Positions 31,960-41,989 of a stretch of DNA of 64,000 bases are shown here, one piece after another. A program made the translations under genes and the position numbers. The notes under the pieces were generated by a model. It worked only from the letters and a program-made list of their open reading frames with translations. It searched no databases and had not been told where the DNA came from. Source of the DNA: Anthonomus grandis grandis (taxonomy: Eukaryota; Arthropoda; Insecta; Coleoptera; Curculionidae); assembly GCF_022605725.1 (NCBI RefSeq), contig NC_065548.1:42277131-42341130 (forward strand), given 5' to 3'. Position 1 is the stretch's first letter. Each line of letters starts with the position of its first letter.

Positions 31960-32250
31960 ATAAAAAAATAAACGGATTTCTTACAGATCAAGCAACAAGT
32001 AAGTCTCCTCCAATCCAAAACTTTACACCTCAGACGAGCTCTTGGCAGAACTCAAACCCGACACTAACAAAAGTGAGACGCTAAACCGACGACTAAGCGC
32101 GGAGAAACACTGAACCCGAATTAACTTCACCCTCTTCACCAAATTTTCCGCGCTACACTGAAGAAAACGGTGGGATATTCCTGGTCGGTCTCGTTCTCGT
32201 TCACGGAAAGCGCTTGCGTTAATCCAGGTTTGTTTTATATGCATATAACG
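31960..32250 (-). promoter_or_regulatory. GC-richer island, possible promoter and first exon
   Basis: A locally GC-rich block (about 31985-32225) in extremely AT-rich surroundings. On the minus strand a TATAAAA (32237-32243) stands upstream and a donor-like CT/GTAAGAA lies at about 31985, so it could be a non-coding first exon. A 73-codon open frame inside shows no family. Alternatively it is part of an unrecognised repeat. Confidence 0.25.
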
Positions 32251-32959
32251 GCTTCATAATTATATCTGTAGGTTGATGGTGATCTATGCACCAACTTGTT
32301 GTCGGCTAATTTTTTATTTATATTTTAATAAATATATCCAAAAATGCTGCTAAAGAATAAATTAGAGAAATAATTAAAATAATAATTAATATATCTGCAT
32401 TCATAAATATTTTAGAAAACAAAAATAACTTTTAATAGGAATCAAACTTAGCTGAAGACTAAGGAAAAGGTAGTTATGAGGTAGTTATGGTGGTAGTTTA
32501 CAATGAAAAGTAGGAATGCCAATTATAAAATTTATTTTTTTCTCAAAATGTTTTTCGAGTATATTATATTAAAATACAAACCACAGATGGTATGGTTGAT
32601 ACTATAAAACTAGCCTACACTTAATAATTACCTACTATACTCTATGTAAATGTAGGGAACCTCCGATTAAGTTAGCACTACTGATATATTTATTATTATT
32701 TAAGATACAGGGTCGGTTAAAATAGCAAGCTAATAGGAATTTTTCTGTTAATTAAAATAGTAAAAACAGAAAAAAAAAACATCACGTTTTCGAGAAAATG
32801 TGAAAAATGTACTTGTGTTAAATGGCATCCTCTGTATATTTTTACATAAAACAAAAGATAATATTTTTTTGAATAAAATAGTATATTTACACTAATAGTC
32901 TAAACCTAAAAATAACGACATTAAAATAAAGTTATAGCGATATTAATAATTTTACCAAA
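32251..32959. other. AT-rich sequence without recognised genes
   Basis: Nothing recognisable. Confidence 0.5.
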
Positions 32960-33072
32960 TGTAGGCAGGTTGGCTATGAAATATAAGAATAATAATTTAC
33001 AATTATTTAAATTATTATTTAAAAATAAGCAAAAACATCCCGTCTTGTTCAATACATTTCTGAGCAGACTTA

Positions 33073-33118
33073 GGCCCAATACAGACGAAGCAACACGACA
33101 TCAACATGATACCCGAGC
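33073..33118 (+). repeat. Left TIR of Harbinger element
   Basis: Inverted match to the right end with one mismatch in the first 42 bp (CAACATGATACCC against CAACACGATACCC); similarity continues weakly for about 25 bp. Confidence 0.9.
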
Positions 33119-33221
33119 AACATGTCGCTCGAATGTTGCCTACGTGTGTCAGTATCCAGACGAGGCGATACGATATGAGATATTATCGGAACATAAAACC
33201 AAATTGCCAGTTTATCTAAAG

Positions 33222-35442
33222 ATGTCCAGTAGCGAAGAAGACTCTAGCGACGAAGAAGACATGCTTATTTGTTTATATTTGCGAAATCGGAGAAGAAGAA
33301 GACGAAGACGAAAATATTGGGTACATCCTTATATTAGAAATAACAAAAGGAGAAGACTGTTCATCGCAGCAAGAGAATTAAGGCAGACTGATAAAAACTT
33401 TCAGGCCTTTTATAGGATGTCCAAAGAAAGTTTTCGAGAATTATTATGAGTTGTGGCACCTTTTCTTCACAAACAAAATACAGTGATGAGAGAATGTATC
33501 TGTGCAAAGAAAAGGTTATTTATAACACTTAGGTAAGTAAAAAAAAATATTTCTTTACTTTATAAAGTTTAATTTTTTTGACATTTTAAATATTTATAGT
33601 AAATATTATAAAGTTATTGGGATTTTAAAGGTTTTCCCAAAAGGTTTGATTAGTATGAGATTGTTCTTCCCGTTCATATTTATTTGGTGGTGAAGTGATT
33701 CCTATCTGGGCCTCCGAAGTGAAACTTCCATATAGTCCATTATTAGCTGAAGATATTTCATTTGTACCAAACGAATGTCGTGATGATTAAGAAACACTTC
33801 TTGATGAAGAGTATGGGTAATTATTTGAGCCAGTGGAAGAAAGTGGGGTTGTTATTGTAGATGGTCCTGAGCTTTTTTTTATGTTGTCAATCAAGTGCAG
33901 AACTTCTAGCTTAAAGTGTCGCATTTGATCATCGGTAAGTGTTTTAATGTCGGGTAATAAACTAAGCAAAAAATATTTTCTAGCAGTTTCATTATCATCA
34001 GTAGGGGCAAGTTTTTTTTTCTTATTCTGCAAATACTCCAAAAATGATTTGTCCAAATTATTGTACATGTTCTTTTTCCCTGTTGTGTTGTACTGTGGGT
34101 TCTTCGTCGACTTTGAAGTAATAGGGACAGAATCTTCTCTCTCGGAGTTATTATTAAATATCACTTCTAATGGTGCAGGTGATTCTTCATCTTCATGGTT
34201 ATTTGCGGCAGTCTCATCCACTTGCAAAGCGACTTGACTTTCTGAAGGATTTGGTGGGCCTTCAATATTTCCTGGTGATTCAGTTGTATTTATTGGTTTG
34301 ATATAGGGCAGAATAAATAGCAAATAATCATGAAGGTAGTATGGTTTCTTTGACTTTGCCGAGAAACCACTCGGGGCTGGCTTCAAGCTGCGTACAAATG
34401 CTAATCGAATGTTTTTCCACCTCTCTTTGCATTCTTGATCTGAAAAAAATAAATATATGTATTAATCGTTATTATTATTATTATTATTATCATTATTATA
34501 TATGGCTTCTTTTTGTTTCAGATACCTAGGATCTGGTTGCACCTTCATGTCCGTGTCATTATATTTTCAAGTAGGACACAGTACTGTGGCAGAAATTATA
34601 ACTGCCACAACACTGCTTATATGGCAAAAACTGAAAGATGAGTACATGAAAATACCAAATACTGAGGACTGGAAAAATATATCTCAGCGTTTTTATGAAG
34701 TCTGGAACATACCAATCTGTTTGGGAGCGATCGACGGGAAACATATACGGATTGAACAACTTCCTAATTCTGGCTCAACCAATTTTAATTATAAACAATA
34801 TCATTCAAATGTTTTAATGGCAGTGTGTGATGCTGATGGTTTGTTTACTATGGTGGAAACTGGATTTGCTGGGAGGAATAACGATGGTGGGATATTTAGA
34901 GAATCCCGAATGCATTATTGGTTAGAAAGAAAAGGCCTTAACATACCGGAAAATTTACCTTTGCCTCATGATGATTCGCAGCAAGATTTCCCGTTTTATT
35001 TTGTGGGAGATAATGCGTTTCCGTTAAAGCAGTATATGATGAGGCCATATCCTTTGACTTTAATAGATAACAAAAAAGAATTTTCAATTACAGAATAAGT
35101 CGTGCAAGAAAAACCATTGAATGTAGTTTTGGAATGATGACAGAAAAATTCCAAGTAATGAGCTGCCCAATTCGTTGTCGAAAAATAGAAAATACGGTAA
35201 ATATAATAAAAGCTGTTTGTATTTTACATAATTTTGTCCGAAAACGGGAGGGGTCTCAGTATACAACATCTATAAATGAACCAACAAGAACCACAAATAG
35301 ACCGCAAAACGATATTCTTTTGCAAGAAGAAGACATTAATTTACAGCCGACTTCAGGCCCAACGACACTGCGAAAATATTTGACTAACTATTTTATAAAA
35401 CCACGTGTTGCTCTTCCTTGGCAAAATAAATATTGTTATTAG
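33222..35442 (+). pseudogene. Harbinger DDE transposase (two exons, one stop, one frameshift)
   Basis: Exon 1 33222-33532 starts MSSSEEDSSDEED, followed by an Arg run and the HTH-like region (NFQAFYRMSKESFRELL). TGA at 33447-33449 interrupts it. The donor AG/GTAAGT at 33533 and acceptor TTTTGTTTCAG at 34521 give a 989-bp intron; joining AG to A restores Arg and continues YLGSGCTF. Exon 2 34522-35442 holds the catalytic residues: GAIDGKHI (first Asp), FVGDNAFPL (second Asp), and SRARKTIECSFG (Glu) after a frameshift. The shift lies in a run of six A (35072-35077), one fewer than the frame needs. It ends NKYCY. The protein excises and inserts the element at TWA sites together with its MADF partner. 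Confidence 0.9.
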
Positions 35443-35688
35443 TGTATTTGTACCAAAATAAACAACCTGAATTAGCATTAAATAACACATTATTTGTTTG
35501 CAAATGTGTTTTAAATTAATTAAATAAATTTGTTACTTACCAGAAAACTTGGTTTCTTTTGATATTTCATGCCACGCTTTTTCGGTTATGTCCTTCCTTG
35601 AATAATCCGACCGTTTGAAGTTATACAAACATGGAAATTTTTCAACTTCAATGACAATTTTTAAATTATTTTCTCGTTCGGCGGCCAT
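33787..35688 (-). CDS. MADF-BESS protein of Harbinger element (two exons)
   Basis: Exon 1 is 35688-35541 and starts MAAERENNLKIVIEVEKFPC; exon 2 is 34439-33787. The donor G/GTAAGT and acceptor TTTTTTTCAG/AT join as a GAT codon in phase, giving 266 residues. Residues 1-90 are a MADF (Myb/SANT-like) domain: LYNFKRSDYSRKDITEKAW, CKERWKNIRLAFVRSLKP, KKPYYLHDYLLFILPYI. Near residues 205-240, RKYFLLSLLPDIKTL and MRHFKLEVLHLI form a BESS-type motif for protein contacts. The protein should bind the TIRs and bring in the transposase. Its intron contains the transposase exon 2, and its exon 2 lies in the transposase intron. No defect was seen. Confidence 0.85.
34467..34500 (+). repeat. (ATT)n microsatellite in the shared intron region
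   Basis: About 34 bp of ATT repeats lying in both genes' introns. Confidence 0.8.
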
Positions 35689-35776
35689 TTCCAAAAAAAA
35701 AAAACAATATCGCGAGGCAACAGTTTGCTGGCGACTAAATAAAAATGTTGACGAGCAACTTGTAGCCACGTTGTCG

Positions 35777-35821
35777 CTTGGGTATCGTGTTGATGTCGTG
35801 TTGCTTCGTCTGTATTGGGCC
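35777..35821 (-). repeat. Right TIR of Harbinger element
   Basis: Reverse complement of the left end, followed by TTA. Confidence 0.9.
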
Positions 35822-35824
35822 TTA

Positions 35825-36267
35825 AGCAGGCGTCTCGTAGCTTTTAAGACTAATCTTTCATTGAATCACTTAGCGATATTCTTAAAGAAAGCGTAAATTG
35901 CTTAAAGAGAGGCATTATTTTAATTAATACTAATTGTGATTTGGAATCAGCCTCAGAATTAGCCAATTGTTATAATAATGAGGACTCGAATGAGGACGTA
36001 TCTGAGAAAACTAACAATCTTTGTAATAGGCTTTTACTTTTAATTGATCAAATAAATCTCCTGTCAAAGCATAATCGTTATTCACCATCAACCATTGTGA
36101 TGTCTTTTATGTTATATACTTCCTCGCCTTGCACTATATGCTATGCTTGCTTGATATATATTGCTATATATGCTTTGCCCTATATACTGGCTATTTTGTG
36201 TTCAAAATCACCCAATCTCATACTTATTTCTGTAAGTGTTTTTGACGACATTTTTGATGATACTTAA
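35825..36267 (+). pseudogene. Open fragment flanking the Harbinger insertion
   Basis: After the element the frame reads ESLSDILKESVNCLKRG-like sequence, then an uninterrupted stretch (35941 onward) with LNRLLLLIDQI-type helix and LSKHNRYSPSTIVMSFMLY (36060-36117). The pattern S-x-Y-S-P-x-T-I-x-M-S-F-M-L-Y resembles the segment before the catalytic core in THAP/P-type transposases, by memory only. Harbinger therefore probably landed in an older transposon ORF. The C-terminal hydrophobic part is probably out of frame. Confidence 0.35.
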
Positions 36268-36689
36268 CTTTCAATTTAAAACAATCATTGTTTCACATTT
36301 ATTATGTACCACACTGTATAATATGTAATAATTCAGGCTTTGCATGTTAATTTACAATTTAACACTTTGTATCCACCATTTATTTACTATATGTCGAATT
36401 ATTATTCGAAAAAAGCCAAAAAAAATTTGATCAATAATAAGTAAACATCCAGAGGTAAATATTTTTTTTGTTGTATAAATTGGGATATAATCTTGATATT
36501 ATGAAAATAAAGTTAAAAAATCATATCAAATCTATTTTCTAATGAATAGCATAATGCCTTCAACAAAACGGGCATTTCTGTTAGTAAAAAAACTTAAAAT
36601 CATTGCCGAGTCCCGTTAAATACGGCTATTAAATCGATCCGGAAGCATAAGCGGTTCGCGGTGTTGCCTTGCGATGTTCGCGGCTAGAG
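36268..36689. other. Sequence without recognised genes
   Basis: Nothing recognisable; 36590-36690 is less AT-rich. Confidence 0.45.
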
Positions 36690-37270
36690 TAAAGATGGCT
36701 GTGCAATTATTTGCCTAATATATGTTTGAAATTCAATGAGGTTAGGACTGGTGGCTTAGGTGGCCAACGAATCGGGCCACGTGTCGAAATCCATTTATCG
36801 GTCATAACAGTCTATTAAGTAATATTCTTAAATTATTTAGTCGATGGAGAGGTGCACTATCCTTTTGGAAATAGATTTGTTGCCGTCTCTCCAAGTTAAG
36901 ATTATCCAAATATCTTTTAGCGCTCCAAATACTATGATGTCAACATATCTCCTTTCGGCCAAAGTGCTATCGTAAAACGCAGGTTCTATTATTTGGCTGC
37001 CTAGTAAACCGCACCAAACATCTACAATACATTGATTTTTAGGCTTTCTGGCACCAGAAAGGAAAAGGTTTTCTTAGGACCAATAGTGTACATTCTTACG
37101 TTTGACCATAGCTTTGTTTAAAAAAATTAGCTGCGTGGCTCCAAATTATTTAGTTAAAAATATTATAATTTGCTTCCTATGTATTACGTAACCAGTTGCA
37201 AAAAGCAAGTCTATTTTCGTTATCGCCAGACAACAATGTTTGTACTGGTCGATACTTTTAAGGCACAAGT
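36690..37270 (-). pseudogene. Mariner-like transposase relic
   Basis: Minus strand, in order: LLSGDNENRLAFCNWLRNT (37190-37250), NVHYWS (37085 region), VDVWCGLLGSQIIEPAFYD (36965-37025), a Q-x-Q-I-Y-F-Q-x-D-S-A-P-L-H block (second catalytic Asp, about 36840-36890), then RFVGHL-like remnants where WPPRSPDL would stand. Same long-spacing superfamily as the elements at 5582 and 47532. TIRs were not identified. Confidence 0.7.
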
Positions 37271-38980
37271 TAAGTCCACACCACAATCTCTAGTTGAGTT
37301 TTCCATATGAGCTTCAAAGTATGCCCAAATAGAAATCAACATCCTCGCTTACTATAAATTGGTCCTTTCTTCTATTTTTTTTACGTTATTTTTCGTTACT
37401 TCTAAATTTTTATAGAATTAAATAATATCTTCGGTTTGGCTTGTTACTAGTCTGAAATCTCTGGTACTCTTGTAGCTCTTTGTTAATATTTTTTCGACAT
37501 ACAAGGTAACATTCTAATTTTTCACATTTTTCAATATGCGTAAAGGCATTTTATTAATTTAGATTTCACAAAAATTACAAACTTTGCTAACGTATAACTG
37601 TTAGTTTTTATATATTTTTTTAAATCTCTTTAGCTATTGTCATTTTATTATTTAAATAATGATTTTTTTGTTTTGCTCTCAAAAAGTTCAAAGCCCTTTT
37701 TGCCTAAATTTGAAAAAATTATTAATATCTCAATTTCTTTGTTATTTTTAGGTTCAGGCTATTAGTATAAATAATTATTTAGCAAATTATCTCTATTGAT
37801 TTATGTAAAAACATATAGAGGATTACATTTAACAAAAGTACATACTGCATGTACAGCGATGTTAATTTTTTCCTGTTATCATCATTTTAATCAGCAGTAA
37901 AATTCCCACTAGTTTGCTACTTTACCCAAACCTGTATCTCAAATATTACAAATAACTACAATATAACTACAAGAATCTCTACTAATACACACAAATCGTC
38001 ATCTAAATGAAAAACTATTTTATGTCCAAATTTTGAATAAATACGTTTTTTATACCATGGAAGTAGCTTGTAGCTATATTTATTGCGTGCAGAAATATTG
38101 TAAGTCCAAGCAATAGAGAAAGTAATATATGATAGACGTGAAATGATTTTCAGGATGTTTCGGCCACCTTATTTTTAACACTTGACAGTTAGACTTAGTT
38201 CCAATGAGTAGAAAGGACGACGCAATTAACACTGGGACTTGATATTAATTGACAGTTATACCTCTCAATGTTGTCACTGGTCACTTTTTTGCACGAATTT
38301 GTGCTAACTTAGCATATTACATTTTCTCCATTTAATAAGTTTTGAGTTCTTTAAAAGTTTAAATATTAATACCAATAGATAAATAGCACAATAATTGGTC
38401 GAATATTATATTTTACTTGTTATTATAGTGATTTAATTGGTTAAAATGTAGTAGTCGTCAAATGTAGTTTTTCGTTAAATATTGGTAAAAATCTTTAAGA
38501 GAAGTCTACAGGTAAGTACATTTTCAATGTTCGTTAATACATTTAAATTAAATTTTGAATTTTTGAGCTTATTACCTGTAATTGTGAAAAACAAAATAAA
38601 ATTTGAGCAAATGGAAAATAGTTTTAAGCATATTTTTTCATTTATTTGATTGTCGTAAAATTCAAAGTGTATGACAATTTATACTTTTTAAATTTGAGAA
38701 TTTAACATTTTTAAATAATAGATCCTAATAGAAATTCTTAGTTTAGTTTTCTTTAGTAGTCTTTTATTAGTTTTAGGTTTAAAATACTTTTATTTAGTTT
38801 AAGGGATATATTAGTAATTAGCAATATCTAGTTTTAATAGACGCGAAACTTTAAAACTTGATGAGTGAACCATAAATTATCGACAGATTAGCGGCTAAGT
38901 TGGCTGAAACTTTAAGCTTGAAAAGTATCCAAGAAGAATCAACAACAATAAAAAATAATTCTAACATAACGTAACAGTAA
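37271..38980. other. AT-rich sequence without recognised genes
   Basis: No coding signal. A perfect 5' splice consensus CAG/GTAAGT occurs at 38509-38517 with no visible exon upstream, and GGATGTTTCGGCCACC at 38154-38169 recalls (on the minus strand) the GAAAC end of Penelope ribozyme motifs; neither is enough for a call. Confidence 0.4.
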
Positions 38981-38982
38981 AC

Positions 38983-40473
38983 TACCCAGGACACAAGATA
39001 CCATCAAATAACGTTAAGCGACGTCATTCTTAGGTCACATTAGAGTCACAGACTTTTTGTGACCTAAAATAACGTCCGGACGACGTCATTTTAGGAACGT
39101 TACTTTGACGTCAGTAAAAGACGTCTTTATGTCGTCCTGATTGGTCATTTCAGGTTAACCGTTCATATTCTTCATGCACAATGACGTCTACCTTGTGGTT
39201 TTTAAAATGACTTTTTCTTACCACAGGTAAATATTGAGTTTTTTTAATTACATAATACATTAATTTAAAAAAAAATTAAAATTTTAAAGTAAAAAAAATA
39301 AAAGAGAAGCGGCAATGTCGAGAATTGAAACCGAGTTCACCTGCACCATATTCGTTTTACAACAAACTGAGGCGGCTTAGTGACCCAAAGAGTGTTAACT
39401 TTTAATAATCGATTACGTGACTAAAATAAGATATGCAATTGGTGGTACAGATGGCGCTGGCGCTGGCCCCACCATCGTTACCGACCGACGACCGGCATTA
39501 CGGGCAACCCGGTTTTGTAATTGTTTGGTCTTGTATCTTCTTTTGTGTTCGGTGTTTGTTTCACATTCTGGGTGTTGAACATACATTGAGCTTACCTTCT
39601 TAGCAAATGGCCAAATTGGACCAAATCAGGTCCATTATTTTAATGATTTAAATATCGACAGGAATTTTTTTTAATAGCTGTTTTACTTGCCTCTGGCATG
39701 TGTTCATGGATATGGTGGCAGGCTATACTGTGCAATACAAGTAATTTACTTCCTATGGCTTTTTGCAGCAGCAGTCTTCATAAGCTCCATTTGTTAAGGG
39801 GAATCATCTTTTTCAGGTTTTGTTATTTGATTTAATGTAATTAGATTTTTACCAGTTTGGAATTTTAAGTTAGGAAATAAAAGCATTAATTTGTATTAGT
39901 ATATGCCTTATTAAATTTATGTTACGTATAATTTCTTACATAAGTGTATGTAAAAAATTACATTGTTTATAAAAAGATGCCATATTTACTATTCAGAAGG
40001 TAATGTCCGCCCGAAGTATATAAAGATTGAAAATTGTCAGTATTTTTTACATCAAGAAAATTAACCAAAGAATGTTTGTTTTATTTTGGTATACTTATAA
40101 AAGAATAAATAAATATATACTTAAAAATTTAAGTAATTATGTTTTTTTATACTTAAGAAGTCTTTATATATAAATATTTGACGTCTTCCAGGAGTCTTTT
40201 TGAATTAAATTTAAAATTAAAAATTGTTTATAGTATAGTATTAAATTTGAATTAAATTTTGAAACATAAAATGTTTTAGCCTTTATTTAGTACGTCTCAT
40301 CGACGTCGTTTAGCCTTTATGTAGGATGTCTCAGCGACGTCTCTTAAGATGTCATTTTGGATGTGACCAATATACGTCACTTCAAAGTCGTAAGGACATC
40401 AAAATTACTCGTCATATAGACCAAAAAGTACGAAAAACGACGTCTTTAAGACATCATTTTGCTACTTGGGCAG
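38983..40473. mobile_element. Unclassified non-autonomous DNA element with GACGTC-rich ends
   Basis: The ends are imperfect inverted repeats, CTACCCAGGACACAAGAT against CTGCCCAAGTAGCAAAAT (12 of 18 identical), flanked by AAA on both sides. Within about 200 bp of each end there are many GACGTC or ACGTC motifs (39014-39190 and 40182-40455), a subterminal repeat layout like transposase-binding sites. The centre (39300-39600) is GC-richer and carries GATGGCGCTGGCGCTGG. No ORF of useful length, so it would depend on an unknown transposase. Confidence 0.45.
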
Positions 40474-40619
40474 AAACTTTTAAAAATGTCAGTGTGCAGC
40501 TGATTTTCTTTTCTTTATTAGTGCAGCTGATTTTCTTTTTTAAATTTCCAATAATAATAGTGTTCCTATTTTGAAAAGTTATTGATTAAGAACCATTAGA
40601 ATAAAGCTTATAGACCCTA

Positions 40620-41060
40620 TTCGGATTCTTGCAGGTAGTCGCATGGAATTAACTAATTGGTTATCCATTGAAAACGCATTAATTACTTTTTTTAGTGATA
40701 AACGAAATTTAGAATGGTTAGAATAAGATATTTGTGGCTTTACCCATAAAAAATTACTATTTACTTAAATTTGCAAAAAGATAGCATAGTAGCAGTCATT
40801 TAGCATAAAAAAAATAATAATTTTAAATTGGTGAAATGGATGCAGCTACAAAATTGATACATTTCTCTGAATATGAAACCATTTGCTTTAAAATATTCAT
40901 TAGAGGTTTAGTGAATCCGTTACAAAGTACTATAAGACAATAAAACCCTGATTGCAATAGCTAAGACTAGGTAAATTATAACTTGTATACACCACAACAA
41001 TTTTCACAAATATAAAAACAACCACAGCACAAACACAATCAACAACGTAATAACGCAAAT
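40620..41060 (+). pseudogene. Gag-like relic
   Basis: ELTNWLSIENALITFF (40647-40695) and FSEYETICFKIFIRGLVNPL (40863-40922), followed by an Asn/Gln-rich tail, resemble the capsid of Ty3/Gypsy Gag. Broken by stops. Confidence 0.4.
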
Positions 41061-41989
41061 CTAAGTTAATATAATAATTGAAATCATTATACATAATTAC
41101 ATAGATAACATAATGATTATTATAGTCAACAACATTATCGACAAATGAGGATTGTCCCCAAAATAATCAAAAAATAATCAAAGCTATAACTAAAATTCTT
41201 CATGAACACTTCCCTAGAGGCCCTATACCTATTCAACCAAGTCTTTGAAAACCCAAAGAATGTATTTAAGCCAACATGCCAAGTTCTGAAAAAAAAAACC
41301 TGACTTAATTGCTGAAAATTATTTTCCTAATAAAATTTACCAATTTCCCTCCGATATATCAGCCTTTAGTGAACTAAAAACAAATCAACGGATTTTATTT
41401 ATTTTCTACGATTTTCATGTATTTTTCGAATATTTTTAGAATTGTTAGTATATTAGGTTTAAAAGAAGTCACTCGATTTAATCTTAATATCGACCTAAAT
41501 AATAAACAAGTTCTTATTTTTCTGGCAACCTGATGTTACCTTTTGAATATCGAAAAGCGGAATCAAATTTTAAGATAACGTTAAATACACACGAAATACT
41601 TCTGATCATACAAAAAACTATCGACGTTGTTATTATTAAAGGTATTGATAATAATTTATATGTGGCCGAAACAAAAAAATAATTTTGCCATCGTTTTTAC
41701 AACAATACCGAGACATTTGCAACAACACAGACGAATACATATCCGTTGATTTAGAAAGACCTTTTGATTGTTACTTTTTCCCGAAAGTTTAAAAAAGAGC
41801 TATGATTATTTACACATGAATGATTTAACCAGTCAAAAAAATATAGCATTAATCCAACAATACCTTTAAAAAAAAATTTACATAAAATCCAAAATACGAG
41901 GCGCTTATTTAAATGTCGAAGAAAGACGTTTTTCTCGAATTAATTATTTAAATTAATTCGAGACATTTTTAAAGGCTAAGAATAACGGA
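41061..41989 (+). pseudogene. Degenerate retroelement sequence, possible protease and early pol region
   Basis: Open patches such as IDLNNKQVLIF (about 41490-41522) and FEYRKAESNFKITLNTHEI (41536-41592) fit the region between gag and RT of Ty3/Gypsy elements, but the match is weak and frames change often. Confidence 0.3.

Larger units (their letters stand above)
33073..35821. mobile_element. PIF/Harbinger transposon with two genes
   Basis: 2,749 bp flanked by the 3-bp duplication TTA (33070-33072 and 35822-35824), the target duplication expected for PIF/Harbinger. TIRs of about 45 bp start GGCCCAATACAGACGAAGCA. It carries a DDE transposase on the plus strand and a MADF/BESS protein on the minus strand, the usual two-protein set. 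Only one stop and one 1-bp frameshift damage the transposase; the MADF gene looks intact. Confidence 0.95.

Noticed and set aside
32970..33221. Upstream extension of the Harbinger transposase frame
   Set aside because: It starts outside the element and crosses the TIR and TSD, so the ATG at 33222 inside the element is preferred.
38154..38200. Third hammerhead-like motif (GGTGGCCGAAACATCC on the minus strand)
   Set aside because: GAAAC is present, but no CTGATGA core or matching stem II was found at the right distance.
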